A stretch of 64,000 nucleotides of DNA from Bacteroidota bacterium (lineage in GTDB: Bacteria > Bacteroidota > Bacteroidia > Bacteroidales > JAGNHN01): assembly GCA_022710185.1 (NCBI GenBank), contig JAKLHK010000018.1:1-64000 (forward strand), read 5' to 3'. Positions 25,307 to 34,916 of this stretch are shown here, in pieces. The notes beneath the pieces were generated by a model. That model worked only from the letters and a program-made list of their open reading frames with translations. It did no database searches and was not told the DNA's origin. Numbering within the stretch: position 1 is the stretch's first letter; each line of letters opens with the position of its first letter. A program made the translations under genes and the position numbers.

Positions 25307-27664
25307 ATGAACATAAGGTCCGATAACGTCATCCCCAGGGGGTTCATTGCTCCATTGCTGATTGCGGCCATCTGTTATACGGGAACGCTCAGCGCCCAGA
25401 TCAGCGACACGGTGGACGTGGTCCATTACCGGGTGCACATCGACAGCCTGAACTTCCCACAGAAATACCTGGAAGCCCGGGCCGAGATTTTCCTCACCCC
25501 GGCCTCCCCCAGCCCGGGCCTGCAAGGGGTTTGCCTGGAGCTGCTGGGCCTGCAGGTAGACTCGGTCATCTCCCCGCAGGGGCTCTCCATGCCCTTCACC
25601 CAGTCGGATACCCTGCTGAAGTTCGGACTGCCCTCCCCCCTGAGCAGCGGGGATACGGCCCTTTTCTGCATACATTACCATGGGAACCCGCATGTGGAAC
25701 CATACAACTGGGGAGGATTCCATTTTCAGGGCAGCACCTTTGCCTACAACCTGGCGGTGGCCATTGAAGATATCCCCCACAATTATGGTAAGGTGATGTT
25801 TCCTTGTGTGGATGATTTCAGGGACCGGGCCAGCTATGAATTCCTGGTGAAGGCCCCGGCAGGCATGCAGGCGGTGTCGGTAGGCACACTCCAGGGGGTC
25901 ATTCCCCATGCCGATGGCAGCGCAACCTGGCATTGGAAGCTCGACCAGCCCATCCCCACCTATCTGGCCTGCATCGCTGTGGCTGACTATCTCGCCCTGA
26001 CCGACACCTTCGCTTCCGTGCAGGGGCCTGTACCCATCACCCTGCATGTGCCCCCGTCCGACTCGCTCAAGGCGCGTCAGTCCTTCGTCAACCTGCCGGA
26101 AGTGTGTACCCTGTTCGAAGACCGTTTCGGGCCCTATGCCTGGCCCCGTGTAGGGTATGTCGCTGCACCCAAAGGGGCCATGGAGCATGCCACTTGCATC
26201 ACTTATCCGCGCAGCATGATCGACGGCACCCTGACGTACGAATACCTGTACGCACATGAACTGGCCCATATGTGGTTCGGTGACCTGGTGACCTGCGACG
26301 ACGCAGGGGAAATGTGGCTGAACGAAGGCTGGGCCAGCTTTGCCGAGTTCATCTATATGGAAGGGTTGTATGGGGCCAAAGCACGAAAGGACTATGTACG
26401 CAAGACCCTGAGGGGCATTCTGCAGACCGCGCATATCGAGGAAGGCGGCTATCGTGCCCTTTACGGCATGCCACAGCAGTTCACTTACGGTACCAGCATA
26501 TACGACAAGGGCGCCTGCGTAGCCCATACCATACGCGGCTGGCTGGGGGATTCCCTCTTTTTCCCTGCGGTGAAGACCTACCTCGGACATTATTCCTTTC
26601 AAACTGCAACAAGCGCCCAGCTCAGGGACATCCTTGCGCAGGAAAGCGGCATCTCCCTTGACGATCTCTTCGATGCCTGGGTCTATGGGCCGGGGTTCCC
26701 CCATTTCCGCATCGATTCCTTCCGTATCCTACCCCTGTCCATGCCCCCCCCGGCCACGGTGGAGGTATTCATGAGCCAGCAGGGCAAGGGAACGCTCAGC
26801 ACGTGCGGGTCGTTGCGCACCCAGGTTCTCTTTATGAACGATCAATGGCAGCAACACACCTGTACCATCGACTTAACAACCAGCAGCGGGAGCGTCGTGG
26901 TGGAGGTACCATTCTGGCCGCAATATGCCTTCATTGATCCGGAGGAAATGCTGTGCGATGCCACCACCGATGCCTTCCTCAACATCAAGAGTACGGGCCG
27001 CAAGAGCTTCCCTGACACCTGGTGCGAGGTGGACATCACAGGGATCAGCGATTCCTTGCTGCTGCGCGCCACCCATCATTGGGTGCCCCCCGATCATCCC
27101 GCGCAGCCTATGCCCGGTTTCAGGTTGTCCGACTACCGCTACTGGACCATCGACCGGGCCGGGGCCTCCCCTGTGAGCGGTAAGCTGCGGTTCTTCTTTA
27201 CCCGGTTCAGTTACCTCGACAACGGCATCATCCTCCATCCGGCCGATTCCGTGGTGCTGATGTACCGTAAAGGACCTGGGCATGACTGGATTTCGGCAGA
27301 TGCGGTGATGGAAGGACAGACCTATCAGGGGTATATGGTTACCGACAGCCTGAGGGCTGGCGACTATGCGATCGGGGTTTGGGACCATACCTACCTGGGA
27401 ACGGCTAAGCATGACCATGAGGAAGCGCTATTGAAGGTTTGGCCCAATCCTTCCTCTGATACCTTCGTCATCCTGTCACAGCATACTGCAGCTTACCGGT
27501 TCAGGGTCTTTTCCATGGACGGCCATGAGGTAGCCTCAGGAGCTTGCGGTTCGGCGGCCAGTGTTTCATGGGATGCCCGAAAGGAATCCCCGGGCACCTA
27601 CTTCATCCTCATTGAAGACCAGGCAGGGAGGAGCCTGGGATCATGCCAGGCAGTTAAGCAATAG
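25307..27664 (+). CDS. M1-family metallopeptidase with T9SS sorting domain
   Basis: 785 residues from ATG 25307 (an in-frame TTG at 25298 is less likely). Signal peptide to about AQISD, then the M1 N-terminal beta domain, the thermolysin-like domain with the zinc motif HELAHMWFGD (H317, H321) and the third ligand Glu in WLNEGWASFAEF about 19 residues later. The GAMEN-type substrate motif reads GAMEHAT (near residue 292). After a linker region with an extra beta domain, the last ~80 residues (from KVWPNPSSDTFVI to GTYFILIED) are a type A T9SS C-terminal domain, so the enzyme is exported across the outer membrane. It is an aminopeptidase feeding on extracellular peptides. The gld genes encoding its exporter are about 5 kb away. 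Confidence 0.9.
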   Translation: MNIRSDNVIPRGFIAPLLIAAICYTGTLSAQISDTVDVVHYRVHIDSLNFPQKYLEARAEIFLTPASPSPGLQGVCLELLGLQVDSVISPQGLSMPFTQSDTLLKFGLPSPLSSGDTALFCIHYHGNPHVEPYNWGGFHFQGSTFAYNLAVAIEDIPHNYGKVMFPCVDDFRDRASYEFLVKAPAGMQAVSVGTLQGVIPHADGSATWHWKLDQPIPTYLACIAVADYLALTDTFASVQGPVPITLHVPPSDSLKARQSFVNLPEVCTLFEDRFGPYAWPRVGYVAAPKGAMEHATCITYPRSMIDGTLTYEYLYAHELAHMWFGDLVTCDDAGEMWLNEGWASFAEFIYMEGLYGAKARKDYVRKTLRGILQTAHIEEGGYRALYGMPQQFTYGTSIYDKGACVAHTIRGWLGDSLFFPAVKTYLGHYSFQTATSAQLRDILAQESGISLDDLFDAWVYGPGFPHFRIDSFRILPLSMPPPATVEVFMSQQGKGTLSTCGSLRTQVLFMNDQWQQHTCTIDLTTSSGSVVVEVPFWPQYAFIDPEEMLCDATTDAFLNIKSTGRKSFPDTWCEVDITGISDSLLLRATHHWVPPDHPAQPMPGFRLSDYRYWTIDRAGASPVSGKLRFFFTRFSYLDNGIILHPADSVVLMYRKGPGHDWISADAVMEGQTYQGYMVTDSLRAGDYAIGVWDHTYLGTAKHDHEEALLKVWPNPSSDTFVILSQHTAAYRFRVFSMDGHEVASGACGSAASVSWDARKESPGTYFILIEDQAGRSLGSCQAVKQ

Positions 27665-27674
27665 CCGTCAGGCT

Positions 27675-27698
27675 GGCCCGGTTTACCGGAGCCGGGCC
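27675..27698. terminator. Hairpin between convergent M1 peptidase and pheT
   Basis: GGCCCGG (27675-27681), a 10-nt loop, and CCGGGCC (27692-27698). It overlaps the last codons of pheT and lies 11 bp after the peptidase stop. Bidirectional use is possible; there is no strong T-tract. Confidence 0.35.
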
Positions 27699-30148
27699 CC
27701 GGTCTCCTGCTCCAGCGCCTGGCGTATCCTGTCCATCGCTTTTTCGATGACCTTGTCGGTCAGGGTCTTTTCCTCATCTCTGAGGATGAAGCTCAGGGCA
27801 TAGGACTTCATTCCGGGTTCTATCCCCTTGCCTTCGTATACGTCGAAAAGGTTGACCTCCTGCAGCAGGCGGCGTTCTGCGCGCAAAGCGCATTCCTTCA
27901 TTTCCGCGAAGCTCACCTGGCTGCCCACCAGCAGGGCGAGGTCTCGCCTCACCTCAGGGAAACGGGGCAGGGTTGAGAACTTCATGCTCACGCCGGCGGC
28001 CCGCCGGACGATCTTCTTCCAGCTCAGTTCCGCTGCGAACACCGGGGCATCAATATCGAAGGACTTCAGCAGTCCCGGCTTCAGCTCACCCATCCATCCC
28101 AGGGAGCTGCCATCCATGGTAATCTCCACGCCTTCCGACAGTATGGACCGCTGGGACGGGACATAGGCGAACGCCTTCAGGCCCAGCTTTTGCCCGATAT
28201 TCTCCAGCGCAGATTTGAGTTCGAACACGTCGGCGGGGGCTGCAGGCCTGTTCCAGGCCTCCGGTCCTATGCTCCCGCTGAGCAGGATCAACAGCGAGGC
28301 CTCTTCGGAGTAGGGCGTTAAGGTCGCCTCAGGCCGGGGCATGCTGCCATCGGTGCGATAAACATTGCCAAACTCGAACAGGCGGATGTCGTTCACACGG
28401 CGGTTGCGGTTATGGCGGACGGTTTCCAGTCCACCGAACAGCAGGGTCTGGCGCATCACGTCCAGGTCCTGGCTCACCGGATTAAGGATGGGGACGCAGT
28501 GCACCGCCTTCCACTCATCCTGGATATTATAATACCCGGATGTGCTGAGGGAATTGCACATGGCCTCATGGAAACCCTGTCCGGCCAGCATGTCCGACAC
28601 CTGGTTCCTCAGCTTGTCGCTGTCGGGATGCCGGCCTGGGGCAATGGCCGACCGCAGGTGTTCGGGATCTTCCACATTGTTGTATCCATAGATCCGGAGG
28701 ACCTCCTCGATCACATCGGCCTCCCGGGTTACATCTACACGGTAAGGGGGAACCTCAATGGAAAGGGTGTCTGCCTGGCCTCCGACCACCCGAATATCGA
28801 GGCTTTCCAGGATATATTCCAGGTGTTCCCTGGGTATCTTCTTCCCGATCAGGGCATCCACCCTGGAGGTACGCAGGTCCATGCGCACCGGGACCACCGG
28901 GACCGGATAAACATCATAGACAGGGGAAGAAACCTTACCTCCTGCAATTTCCCGGATGAGCTGCACAGCCCGCTGCAGGGCATACACCGTGATGCAGGGA
29001 TCGGAGCCCCGTTCGAAACGGAAGGAAGCATCGGTTTTCAGTCCGTGCCTGCGTGACGTCTTGCGAACACTCACAGCGTTGAACGCCGCGCTTTCGATGA
29101 AGATGGCGGTGGTACTTTCCGTCACCCCAGAGCGCGTTCCCCCGAACACCCCTGCTATGCACATCCCTCCCCCGGCATCGCAGATCATCAGGTCTTCTGC
29201 TGACAGCGTGCGGGCCACCCCATCCAGGGTAGTGAATGGGGTCCCTTCGGGGAGCTGGCCCACGATGACGGATCTTCCGGAGATCTTTTCGGCATCGAAG
29301 AAATGCAGGGGCTGACCGGTTTCCATCATGACGTAATTGCTGATGTCGACCAGGTTATTGATGGGCCTCAGGCCAACGGCCTCAAGGCGGTCACAGAGCC
29401 AGCGGGGAGAGGGGGCCACCTTGAGCCCGGTCATGGTGAGCCCGGAGTAGCGCGGACAAGCCGCGGGATCCCGGACGACAACCTGCATGGGCAGGTCATC
29501 GTTGTCCTGGCGGAAAGCAGAAACGTCAGGTTGTTGCAGCAGAGGGCCAGGGGTTCCGGCTACGAAGGCCTCGTTGCGGAGCACGGCCACCAGGTCGCGG
29601 GCCACGCCAAGGTGTGAGGCGGCATCGGAGCGGTTGGGGGTTAGCCCGATCTCGAAAACAGTATCCGTGCTTAGGTTGAAGTACTCCCTGGCCGGGGTAC
29701 CCACCCTGGCCTCTGCAGGCAGCACCAGGATACCCGAATGGGAGGTGCCCAGGCCCAGTTCATCCTCGGCACATATCATCCCCTCGCTCAGTTCCCCGCG
29801 GATCTTGCTCTTCTTCATCTCCACCTCCTGGTCCCCCATCTTCACCCGGGCACCGGGGCAGGCCACCACCACCTTTTGTCCTGGGGCCACATTGGGTGCC
29901 CCGCAAACGATATGCAGGGGTTCCCCATCCCCGATATTCACGGTGGTGAGCGTCAAACGGTCAGCATTGGGGTGAGGGGCACAGGTGAGCACCTGACCGA
30001 TCACGATCCCATGAAAGCCCCCGGGGACACTCTCACGGGTTTCCATGCTTTCCACCTCAAGCCCGCAGGCGGTGAGGCGAAGGCTGACTTCTTCCGGGCT
30101 CAGCCTGGTGTCAATGTATTCTTTGAGCCAGTTGTAGGAGATCTTCAT
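27683..30148 (-). CDS. pheT: Phenylalanyl-tRNA synthetase, beta subunit
   Basis: 821 residues, normal for bacterial PheT. Order seen: N-terminal MKISYNWLKEYID, EMAP/tRNA-binding domain (about 40-155, GQVLTCAPHPNADRLTL), B3/4 editing domain (about 215-400), B5 domain (about 405-475), catalytic-like core, and C-terminal FDX-ACB anticodon-binding domain (about 725-821, ending with LSFILRDEEKTLTD). It charges tRNA-Phe together with PheS, which is not in the window. Converges on the M1 peptidase gene. Confidence 0.95.
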   Translation of the reverse strand: MKISYNWLKEYIDTRLSPEEVSLRLTACGLEVESMETRESVPGGFHGIVIGQVLTCAPHPNADRLTLTTVNIGDGEPLHIVCGAPNVAPGQKVVVACPGARVKMGDQEVEMKKSKIRGELSEGMICAEDELGLGTSHSGILVLPAEARVGTPAREYFNLSTDTVFEIGLTPNRSDAASHLGVARDLVAVLRNEAFVAGTPGPLLQQPDVSAFRQDNDDLPMQVVVRDPAACPRYSGLTMTGLKVAPSPRWLCDRLEAVGLRPINNLVDISNYVMMETGQPLHFFDAEKISGRSVIVGQLPEGTPFTTLDGVARTLSAEDLMICDAGGGMCIAGVFGGTRSGVTESTTAIFIESAAFNAVSVRKTSRRHGLKTDASFRFERGSDPCITVYALQRAVQLIREIAGGKVSSPVYDVYPVPVVPVRMDLRTSRVDALIGKKIPREHLEYILESLDIRVVGGQADTLSIEVPPYRVDVTREADVIEEVLRIYGYNNVEDPEHLRSAIAPGRHPDSDKLRNQVSDMLAGQGFHEAMCNSLSTSGYYNIQDEWKAVHCVPILNPVSQDLDVMRQTLLFGGLETVRHNRNRRVNDIRLFEFGNVYRTDGSMPRPEATLTPYSEEASLLILLSGSIGPEAWNRPAAPADVFELKSALENIGQKLGLKAFAYVPSQRSILSEGVEITMDGSSLGWMGELKPGLLKSFDIDAPVFAAELSWKKIVRRAAGVSMKFSTLPRFPEVRRDLALLVGSQVSFAEMKECALRAERRLLQEVNLFDVYEGKGIEPGMKSYALSFILRDEEKTLTDKVIEKAMDRIRQALEQETGARLR

Positions 30149-30199
30149 CGCAAGGGGGATAATGCGACAAAGGTAGTGATTTTGCGGGGTGCCGATGCC

Positions 30200-32299
30200 T
30201 CAGAGGATGCGGCTCCACACGCCGGCGCGCTTGTCCCTATCCTGCAGCTCCCATTGGTACCGCAGGTTTTCCGGCTTCTCCAGCCCCGGGTCCGAATCCA
30301 GCAGACGGATAGCTTCTTCCCGCGCACGGGTCAGGATCTTCTCGTCTTTCACCAGGTCAGCGATGCGGATATCCAGGTTGCCGCTCTGACGGGTCCCCAT
30401 CATATCGCCCGGCCCGCGAAGCCGCATGTCCACATCGGCGATAAGAAAGCCATCGGTGCTCTCCACCATGGTTTTCAGGCGGGTGCGGGCTTCGGTGGTC
30501 AGCTTGAGCGAGGACATCAGGAGGCAATAGCTTTGGTCGGCCCCGCGTCCTACCCTGCCCCTCAGCTGGTGCAACTGGGAGAGCCCGAAGCGTTCGGCAT
30601 TCTCGATCACCATCACCGAGGCATTGGGGATGTCGACCCCAACCTCGATTACGGTGGTCGCCACCATGATCTGGGTCTCGCCCTGCTTGAAGCGCAACAT
30701 CTCATAGTCCTTGTCGGCTGGCTTCATCCGACCATGGACGATGCTGACGGCGAACTCGGGGGCCGGGAATTCCCTGACGATGCTCTCATACCCGTCCATC
30801 AGGTCCTTCAGGTCCAGCGCCTCCGACTCCTGGATGAGGGGATATACTATATAGATCTGGCGGCCCTGAGCGATCTGCTGGCGCATGAAATGGAATACCT
30901 TCAGGCGGTCGCGGTCCGTATAATACAGGGTCTTTACCGGTTTGCGGCCCGGTGGGAGCTCATCGATCACGGAATAGTCCAGATGGCCGTACAGGGTCAT
31001 GGCCAGGGTACGCGGGATGGGAGTGGCGGTCATGACCAGGATGTGGGGGGGAGTGTCGCCCTTTTCCCAGAGCCTGGCGCGCTGCTCGACCCCGAAGCGG
31101 TGTTGTTCGTCGATGACCACCAGCCCCAGCTGCCTGAACTTCACGTTGTCTTCCAGCAGGGCGTGCGTCCCCACGAGTATGTGCAGGCTTCCGTCCTCCA
31201 GGGCGGAGTGCAGCTTACGTCGTTCAGCCTGACGGGTGGAGCCAGTAAGCAATCCAATGTTCACGGGAATCTCCTGAAGAAATTGGCGCAGGGTGTTGAA
31301 GTGCTGTCCGGCCAGGATCTCTGTGGGTGCCATGATGCATGCCTGACAGCCGTTATCGATAGCTATCAGCATACTCATGAGAGCCACCAGGGTCTTTCCG
31401 CTGCCTACATCGCCCTGCAGCAGGCGGTTCATCTGTTTTCCGCTGCCCAGGTCCTTGCGTATCTCCCGCATCACGTTCTTCTGTGCCGCGGTCAACGGAA
31501 AGGGTAGTGCTGAATAGAAGGCATTGAAATGCTCCCCTACCTTGGGAAATACGATCCCGCGGCTCTTCTCCTTGCGCAGGTGTTTATGCTTGAGGAGCCA
31601 CAGCTGAAGAAAGAAGAGCTCCTCGAATTTCAGCCGGGCCTCTGCGCGCTTGAGGCGGTCGGGGTGCCCGGGTTGGTGGACCTCTTTCAGGGCTTCGGCC
31701 CGGCCCGGCAACCTGAGGCTGTGCATCAGGTCGGGCCCCAGGTTCTCGGCCACCTCAAACTCAGGCATGCCGAGCAGGGTACGCAGCAGTTTCGAAAGGC
31801 CCCGGCTGTCCAGTCCCCTGGCCTTAAGTTTCTCGGTGGTATTGTATACGGCCTGAAAGGGTGTTGACAGGGAGGCGTCGAACTCTTCGGCCGGAGTGAT
31901 CTCGGGATGGGGAAGGTTGATCCTGCCTTTGAAGATGGTTGGTTTGCCGAAAGCGACCACCTCCAGTCCAGGTCTGACCTGGGTAAGCACCCAGCGTATC
32001 CCTTTGAACCAGATCAATTCGAGGGTCCCTGAGCCGTCGTTCAGCAGGGCGATGAGGCGTTGTTGCCGGGGAGGGCCAGAGGTAAGCACGTCCGTGATTT
32101 TTCCCCTGACCTGGATGAAGGCGGTATCGTCGGCCACGTCCCTAACGCTGTATAGGCGGCTGCGGTCCACATAACGGAAGGGGATGTGCAGCAGCAGGTC
32201 GCGGAAGGTGGATATGCCCAGTTCAGCGCGCAGCATTTCTCCCCGTTTGGGGCCCACGCCCTTCAGGTATTCAATGGGTGTATCGATGAAAGCCCTCAT
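30200..32299 (-). CDS. recG: ATP-dependent DNA helicase RecG
   Basis: 699 residues: N-terminal wedge/OB domain (IEYLKGVGPKRGEMLRAELG at residues 8-27, then an OB fold), Walker A QGDVGSGKTLVAL (near 293-305), DEQHRF box (near 397), MTATPIPRTLAMTLYG motif III (near 425) and LRGRVGRGADQSYCLLM motif VI (near 583). RecG remodels stalled replication forks and branched DNA. It is separated from gldN by a strong terminator, so it is a separate unit, with pheT 51 bp downstream. Confidence 0.95.
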   Translation of the reverse strand: MRAFIDTPIEYLKGVGPKRGEMLRAELGISTFRDLLLHIPFRYVDRSRLYSVRDVADDTAFIQVRGKITDVLTSGPPRQQRLIALLNDGSGTLELIWFKGIRWVLTQVRPGLEVVAFGKPTIFKGRINLPHPEITPAEEFDASLSTPFQAVYNTTEKLKARGLDSRGLSKLLRTLLGMPEFEVAENLGPDLMHSLRLPGRAEALKEVHQPGHPDRLKRAEARLKFEELFFLQLWLLKHKHLRKEKSRGIVFPKVGEHFNAFYSALPFPLTAAQKNVMREIRKDLGSGKQMNRLLQGDVGSGKTLVALMSMLIAIDNGCQACIMAPTEILAGQHFNTLRQFLQEIPVNIGLLTGSTRQAERRKLHSALEDGSLHILVGTHALLEDNVKFRQLGLVVIDEQHRFGVEQRARLWEKGDTPPHILVMTATPIPRTLAMTLYGHLDYSVIDELPPGRKPVKTLYYTDRDRLKVFHFMRQQIAQGRQIYIVYPLIQESEALDLKDLMDGYESIVREFPAPEFAVSIVHGRMKPADKDYEMLRFKQGETQIMVATTVIEVGVDIPNASVMVIENAERFGLSQLHQLRGRVGRGADQSYCLLMSSLKLTTEARTRLKTMVESTDGFLIADVDMRLRGPGDMMGTRQSGNLDIRIADLVKDEKILTRAREEAIRLLDSDPGLEKPENLRYQWELQDRDKRAGVWSRIL

Positions 32300-32335
32300 A
32301 AGCGCTGGCGCTGTCGTCTGGCGTAGGTGTAAAAA

Positions 32336-32364
32336 TAAAAAAAAGGTGCCGCAGCAGCGGCACC
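32336..32364 (-). terminator. Rho-independent terminator after gldN
   Basis: On the minus strand GGTGCCGC-TGCT-GCGGCACC (32345-32364) is followed by a run of T broken by one A (32336-32344 and beyond). It lies 30 bp after the gldN stop and closes the T9SS operon before recG. Confidence 0.85.
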
Positions 32365-32393
32365 CTGGGTATAAGGATTTCAGTTAGCGGGGA

Positions 32394-33248
32394 TCAGAAT
32401 TCCCACAGGTCGTGTTCGAATTTGAAGAGGTCGTTCTTGACGCGCTCGGCCTCCAGCAGAGCGTCCATGCCAGTGGCATAGTCGGCGATCCTTCGGTCGT
32501 AAACATTCTGTTCCTTGTAGACATAGCTGCCGAACACGCGTTTCCAGAAAATTTCGTCGTAGGTCCTGCGCTCGGAGTCGTTGAAACGGTTGAAGATCAC
32601 ATTACGGGCAAACACCTGACGGGCTTCCGGGAAGTAGATCCAGAAGAGGGGGTCGAATCCACGGAAGTTTCCGTTCTCGTCATAGCTGTCGCGCACAGGG
32701 CAGATGCCCAGGATGCGGACATCCATCTGGGAACGCTGCTTGTCGAAGTACCAGTCCTCCTTCACCCGGATGCGCTTAACATCCTGGCTATTGAACTTGG
32801 TAGTGATCACGGTGTCATAATAGTCGTAGGGCGGGAACGGCCGTTGGAGCTGCACCGTATCCGATCGCTCCAAACGGGCCATGATCTCCTCAAAGGTGAG
32901 GGGGACCAGGAACTCGTCCGTTTCGGTGATGTCATAAGCCGTGATCGAGCCTTCCCTGAGGGCGTCCATTACGATGGTCATGAAGCTCTTCCAGCCATTG
33001 TGCGGAATGAGTGGATAGTAGAAGGGATGGTTGATCTTCTCCCTGAGGTCGATGACCCTCCAAATCCGCTTGGACCATACCACATCCGCTTCCCTGAGGT
33101 GAACGTAGGGAATGGGTTTCTTGTCCAGGACCTGTTGCTTCTCGTACACTCCGTCGCGGGGAGGATTGTCGAGAACCTGTGCCCTGAGGGGCAGTGCCAG
33201 GGTGAAAAGCAGGCTGGCAAGGACGGTGATGACAAGGTATTTTTTCAT
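32394..33248 (-). CDS. gldN: T9SS ring protein GldN/PorN
   Basis: 284 residues with signal peptide (MKKYLVITVLASLLFTLALPLRAQ). The family hallmarks are in order: DVVWSKRIWRVIDLREKINH (near 55-74), FYYPLIPHNGWKSF, DITETDEFLVPLTFEEIMA, and KEDWYFDKQRSQMDVRILGI, with YFPEARQVFARNVIFN near the end. GldN forms the periplasmic ring of the type IX secretion system together with GldK. Last gene of porP-gldK-gldL-gldM-gldN. Confidence 0.95.
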   Translation of the reverse strand: MKKYLVITVLASLLFTLALPLRAQVLDNPPRDGVYEKQQVLDKKPIPYVHLREADVVWSKRIWRVIDLREKINHPFYYPLIPHNGWKSFMTIVMDALREGSITAYDITETDEFLVPLTFEEIMARLERSDTVQLQRPFPPYDYYDTVITTKFNSQDVKRIRVKEDWYFDKQRSQMDVRILGICPVRDSYDENGNFRGFDPLFWIYFPEARQVFARNVIFNRFNDSERRTYDEIFWKRVFGSYVYKEQNVYDRRIADYATGMDALLEAERVKNDLFKFEHDLWEF

Positions 33249-33272
33249 GACGCTGTAATGGTCGGAATATGA

Positions 33273-34871
33273 TTATTGTACCTGCAGCGCGATGGTACCC
33301 AGCTGGCGGTTGCCATCCGGTCCGGTCGCGATGATGTTTTCAATCCAGATCTTGGTTCCGCGCTGGGAATTGTTGATCATGGCCCTCATTTCGTCGGTGA
33401 AGCGGTTGCCACGGCCATTTCTTTCGAAGATATCGCCGCTGCGTACGGTCACGAAGGTGAAGGACTGGATCTCAAAGAACAATTCGAATTCAAAGTCGTC
33501 GGGCATTTTCGGGATGATACCGGGGGCGGCGGCCAGCTGTGATTTCTGGATCAGTCCGCTGTTCTTGCCGGCCACGGTGGCCACGGGGTCAGGAACGCGT
33601 TTCACGCGGAACTCCTTGTTCCCCATGCTCCGCATCTGCCCGTCGAAATCGGCACTCACGTTGATGGTGGCTTTGCTGGCATCGCGCGGGACTTTCACCA
33701 CATATCCTGCTCCGGAGCGGTTCAGGGAACCGACGGAGATACTGGGGCGAAGCCGTTCTGCGGGTATACCCGGAACCGAAATCTCCACGGGGTTTTCCAC
33801 CCCGATGTAGAACACATTCATCTTGGTGGCGGCCACGGTGAGGGCCGGTTCACCAACGATGTACTCGCTCTTGAAGTGATAGGGGATGGGCAGACCAGCG
33901 GGGTTCTGCACATAGATCACACCGGCATACTTCTGGATTCCAAGGGATCCGGCAGGTATGCTAAGGTGGACTATACCGCCTTCGCCAACGATCTCATTTC
34001 CCCCCTGCAGATTGGTCATGGTATCTGCTCCCATCATGTAACGTACCCTGGGGTTCTGTTTGGAATCCCATGCGGCCACGATGATGTCTGCTTCGTAGCT
34101 GTCGCCTTTGAGCACATAGTTGCTTGCGGGCAGCACCTTGGCCCTGATCTCATCAAACTTGAAGTCTTCTGCATTCACCGAGGCGAAAAGCAGCTTGATC
34201 ACATCGAACTCGGCGTTGCGTACCTCATTGATGAGCTTGTTGAGGATGGTGACATCGGCAGCCAGGATGCTGTAGTAGAAGTTGTGCTGCATCCAGGTCT
34301 GGCGCTGACCGTCGGCATCATAATAGGGCCCTTCGGTTTCAAGACCCAGGTTGAGCACTTCACGGTACTTGGGGTCAACCAGTTCGAGCAGGCTTTTCTT
34401 GTACTCCTCGATCTTGTTTTTAAGCTCACCGGAACGTCCGTTTTCCCCATCAGGAGATCTTCCGAAGAAGAAGCGGGTGGGTTCGGTATACTTATCCCTG
34501 GCAGCGATCTCTCCCAGCGGCGTGGCCTTGGCCTGCTCAACGGTCTTGATCTTATTGTCGGTGGCTACGATGACCTCATGTTTGGTCTGTTCGATATACT
34601 CCACCATTTCATCGGCAAGTTGCTTGGCCTTTTGTGCAGACAGAAAGTAGGGTTCTACCTTGTCCTTGTTCAGGGTGTAGGCCTTCTGGAACTCCGAATA
34701 GGTGTCTTCCAGCTTGCGGGTGAAGTTTCCGGTGGTTGTTTCGATACTCTCATTCACGACGATGAAGGACTGAAGGATCTCCTTGGACACATTGAGTGCC
34801 AGGAGTGCCGTCAGCACCAGGTACATCATCGCGATCATTTTTTGCCTCGGTGTTTCTTTATATCCAGCCAT
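33273..34871 (-). CDS. gldM: T9SS motor protein GldM/PorM
   Basis: 532 residues, near the usual 515-525. N-terminal cytoplasmic tip and single membrane span (MIAMMYLVLTALLALNVSKEI, positions about 11-31), then a helical D1 domain and three beta-rich D2-D4 domains. With GldL it forms the proton-driven motor that powers T9SS export and gliding. Starts 45 bp after gldL and precedes gldN by 24 bp. Confidence 0.95.
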   Translation of the reverse strand: MAGYKETPRQKMIAMMYLVLTALLALNVSKEILQSFIVVNESIETTTGNFTRKLEDTYSEFQKAYTLNKDKVEPYFLSAQKAKQLADEMVEYIEQTKHEVIVATDNKIKTVEQAKATPLGEIAARDKYTEPTRFFFGRSPDGENGRSGELKNKIEEYKKSLLELVDPKYREVLNLGLETEGPYYDADGQRQTWMQHNFYYSILAADVTILNKLINEVRNAEFDVIKLLFASVNAEDFKFDEIRAKVLPASNYVLKGDSYEADIIVAAWDSKQNPRVRYMMGADTMTNLQGGNEIVGEGGIVHLSIPAGSLGIQKYAGVIYVQNPAGLPIPYHFKSEYIVGEPALTVAATKMNVFYIGVENPVEISVPGIPAERLRPSISVGSLNRSGAGYVVKVPRDASKATINVSADFDGQMRSMGNKEFRVKRVPDPVATVAGKNSGLIQKSQLAAAPGIIPKMPDDFEFELFFEIQSFTFVTVRSGDIFERNGRGNRFTDEMRAMINNSQRGTKIWIENIIATGPDGNRQLGTIALQVQ

Positions 34872-34916
34872 TTCCGTCTTGTTTTATCTGACTCCTTTTG
34901 GCGATCGAGGCAGTAC

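Noticed and set aside
25142..26704. 520-codon minus-strand frame
   Set aside because: Lies opposite the M1 peptidase gene, whose motifs, signal peptide and sorting domain are intact; a GC-rich antisense frame.
29738..31507. 589-codon plus-strand frame
   Set aside because: Runs across the antisense of pheT and recG, both complete; no recognisable domains.
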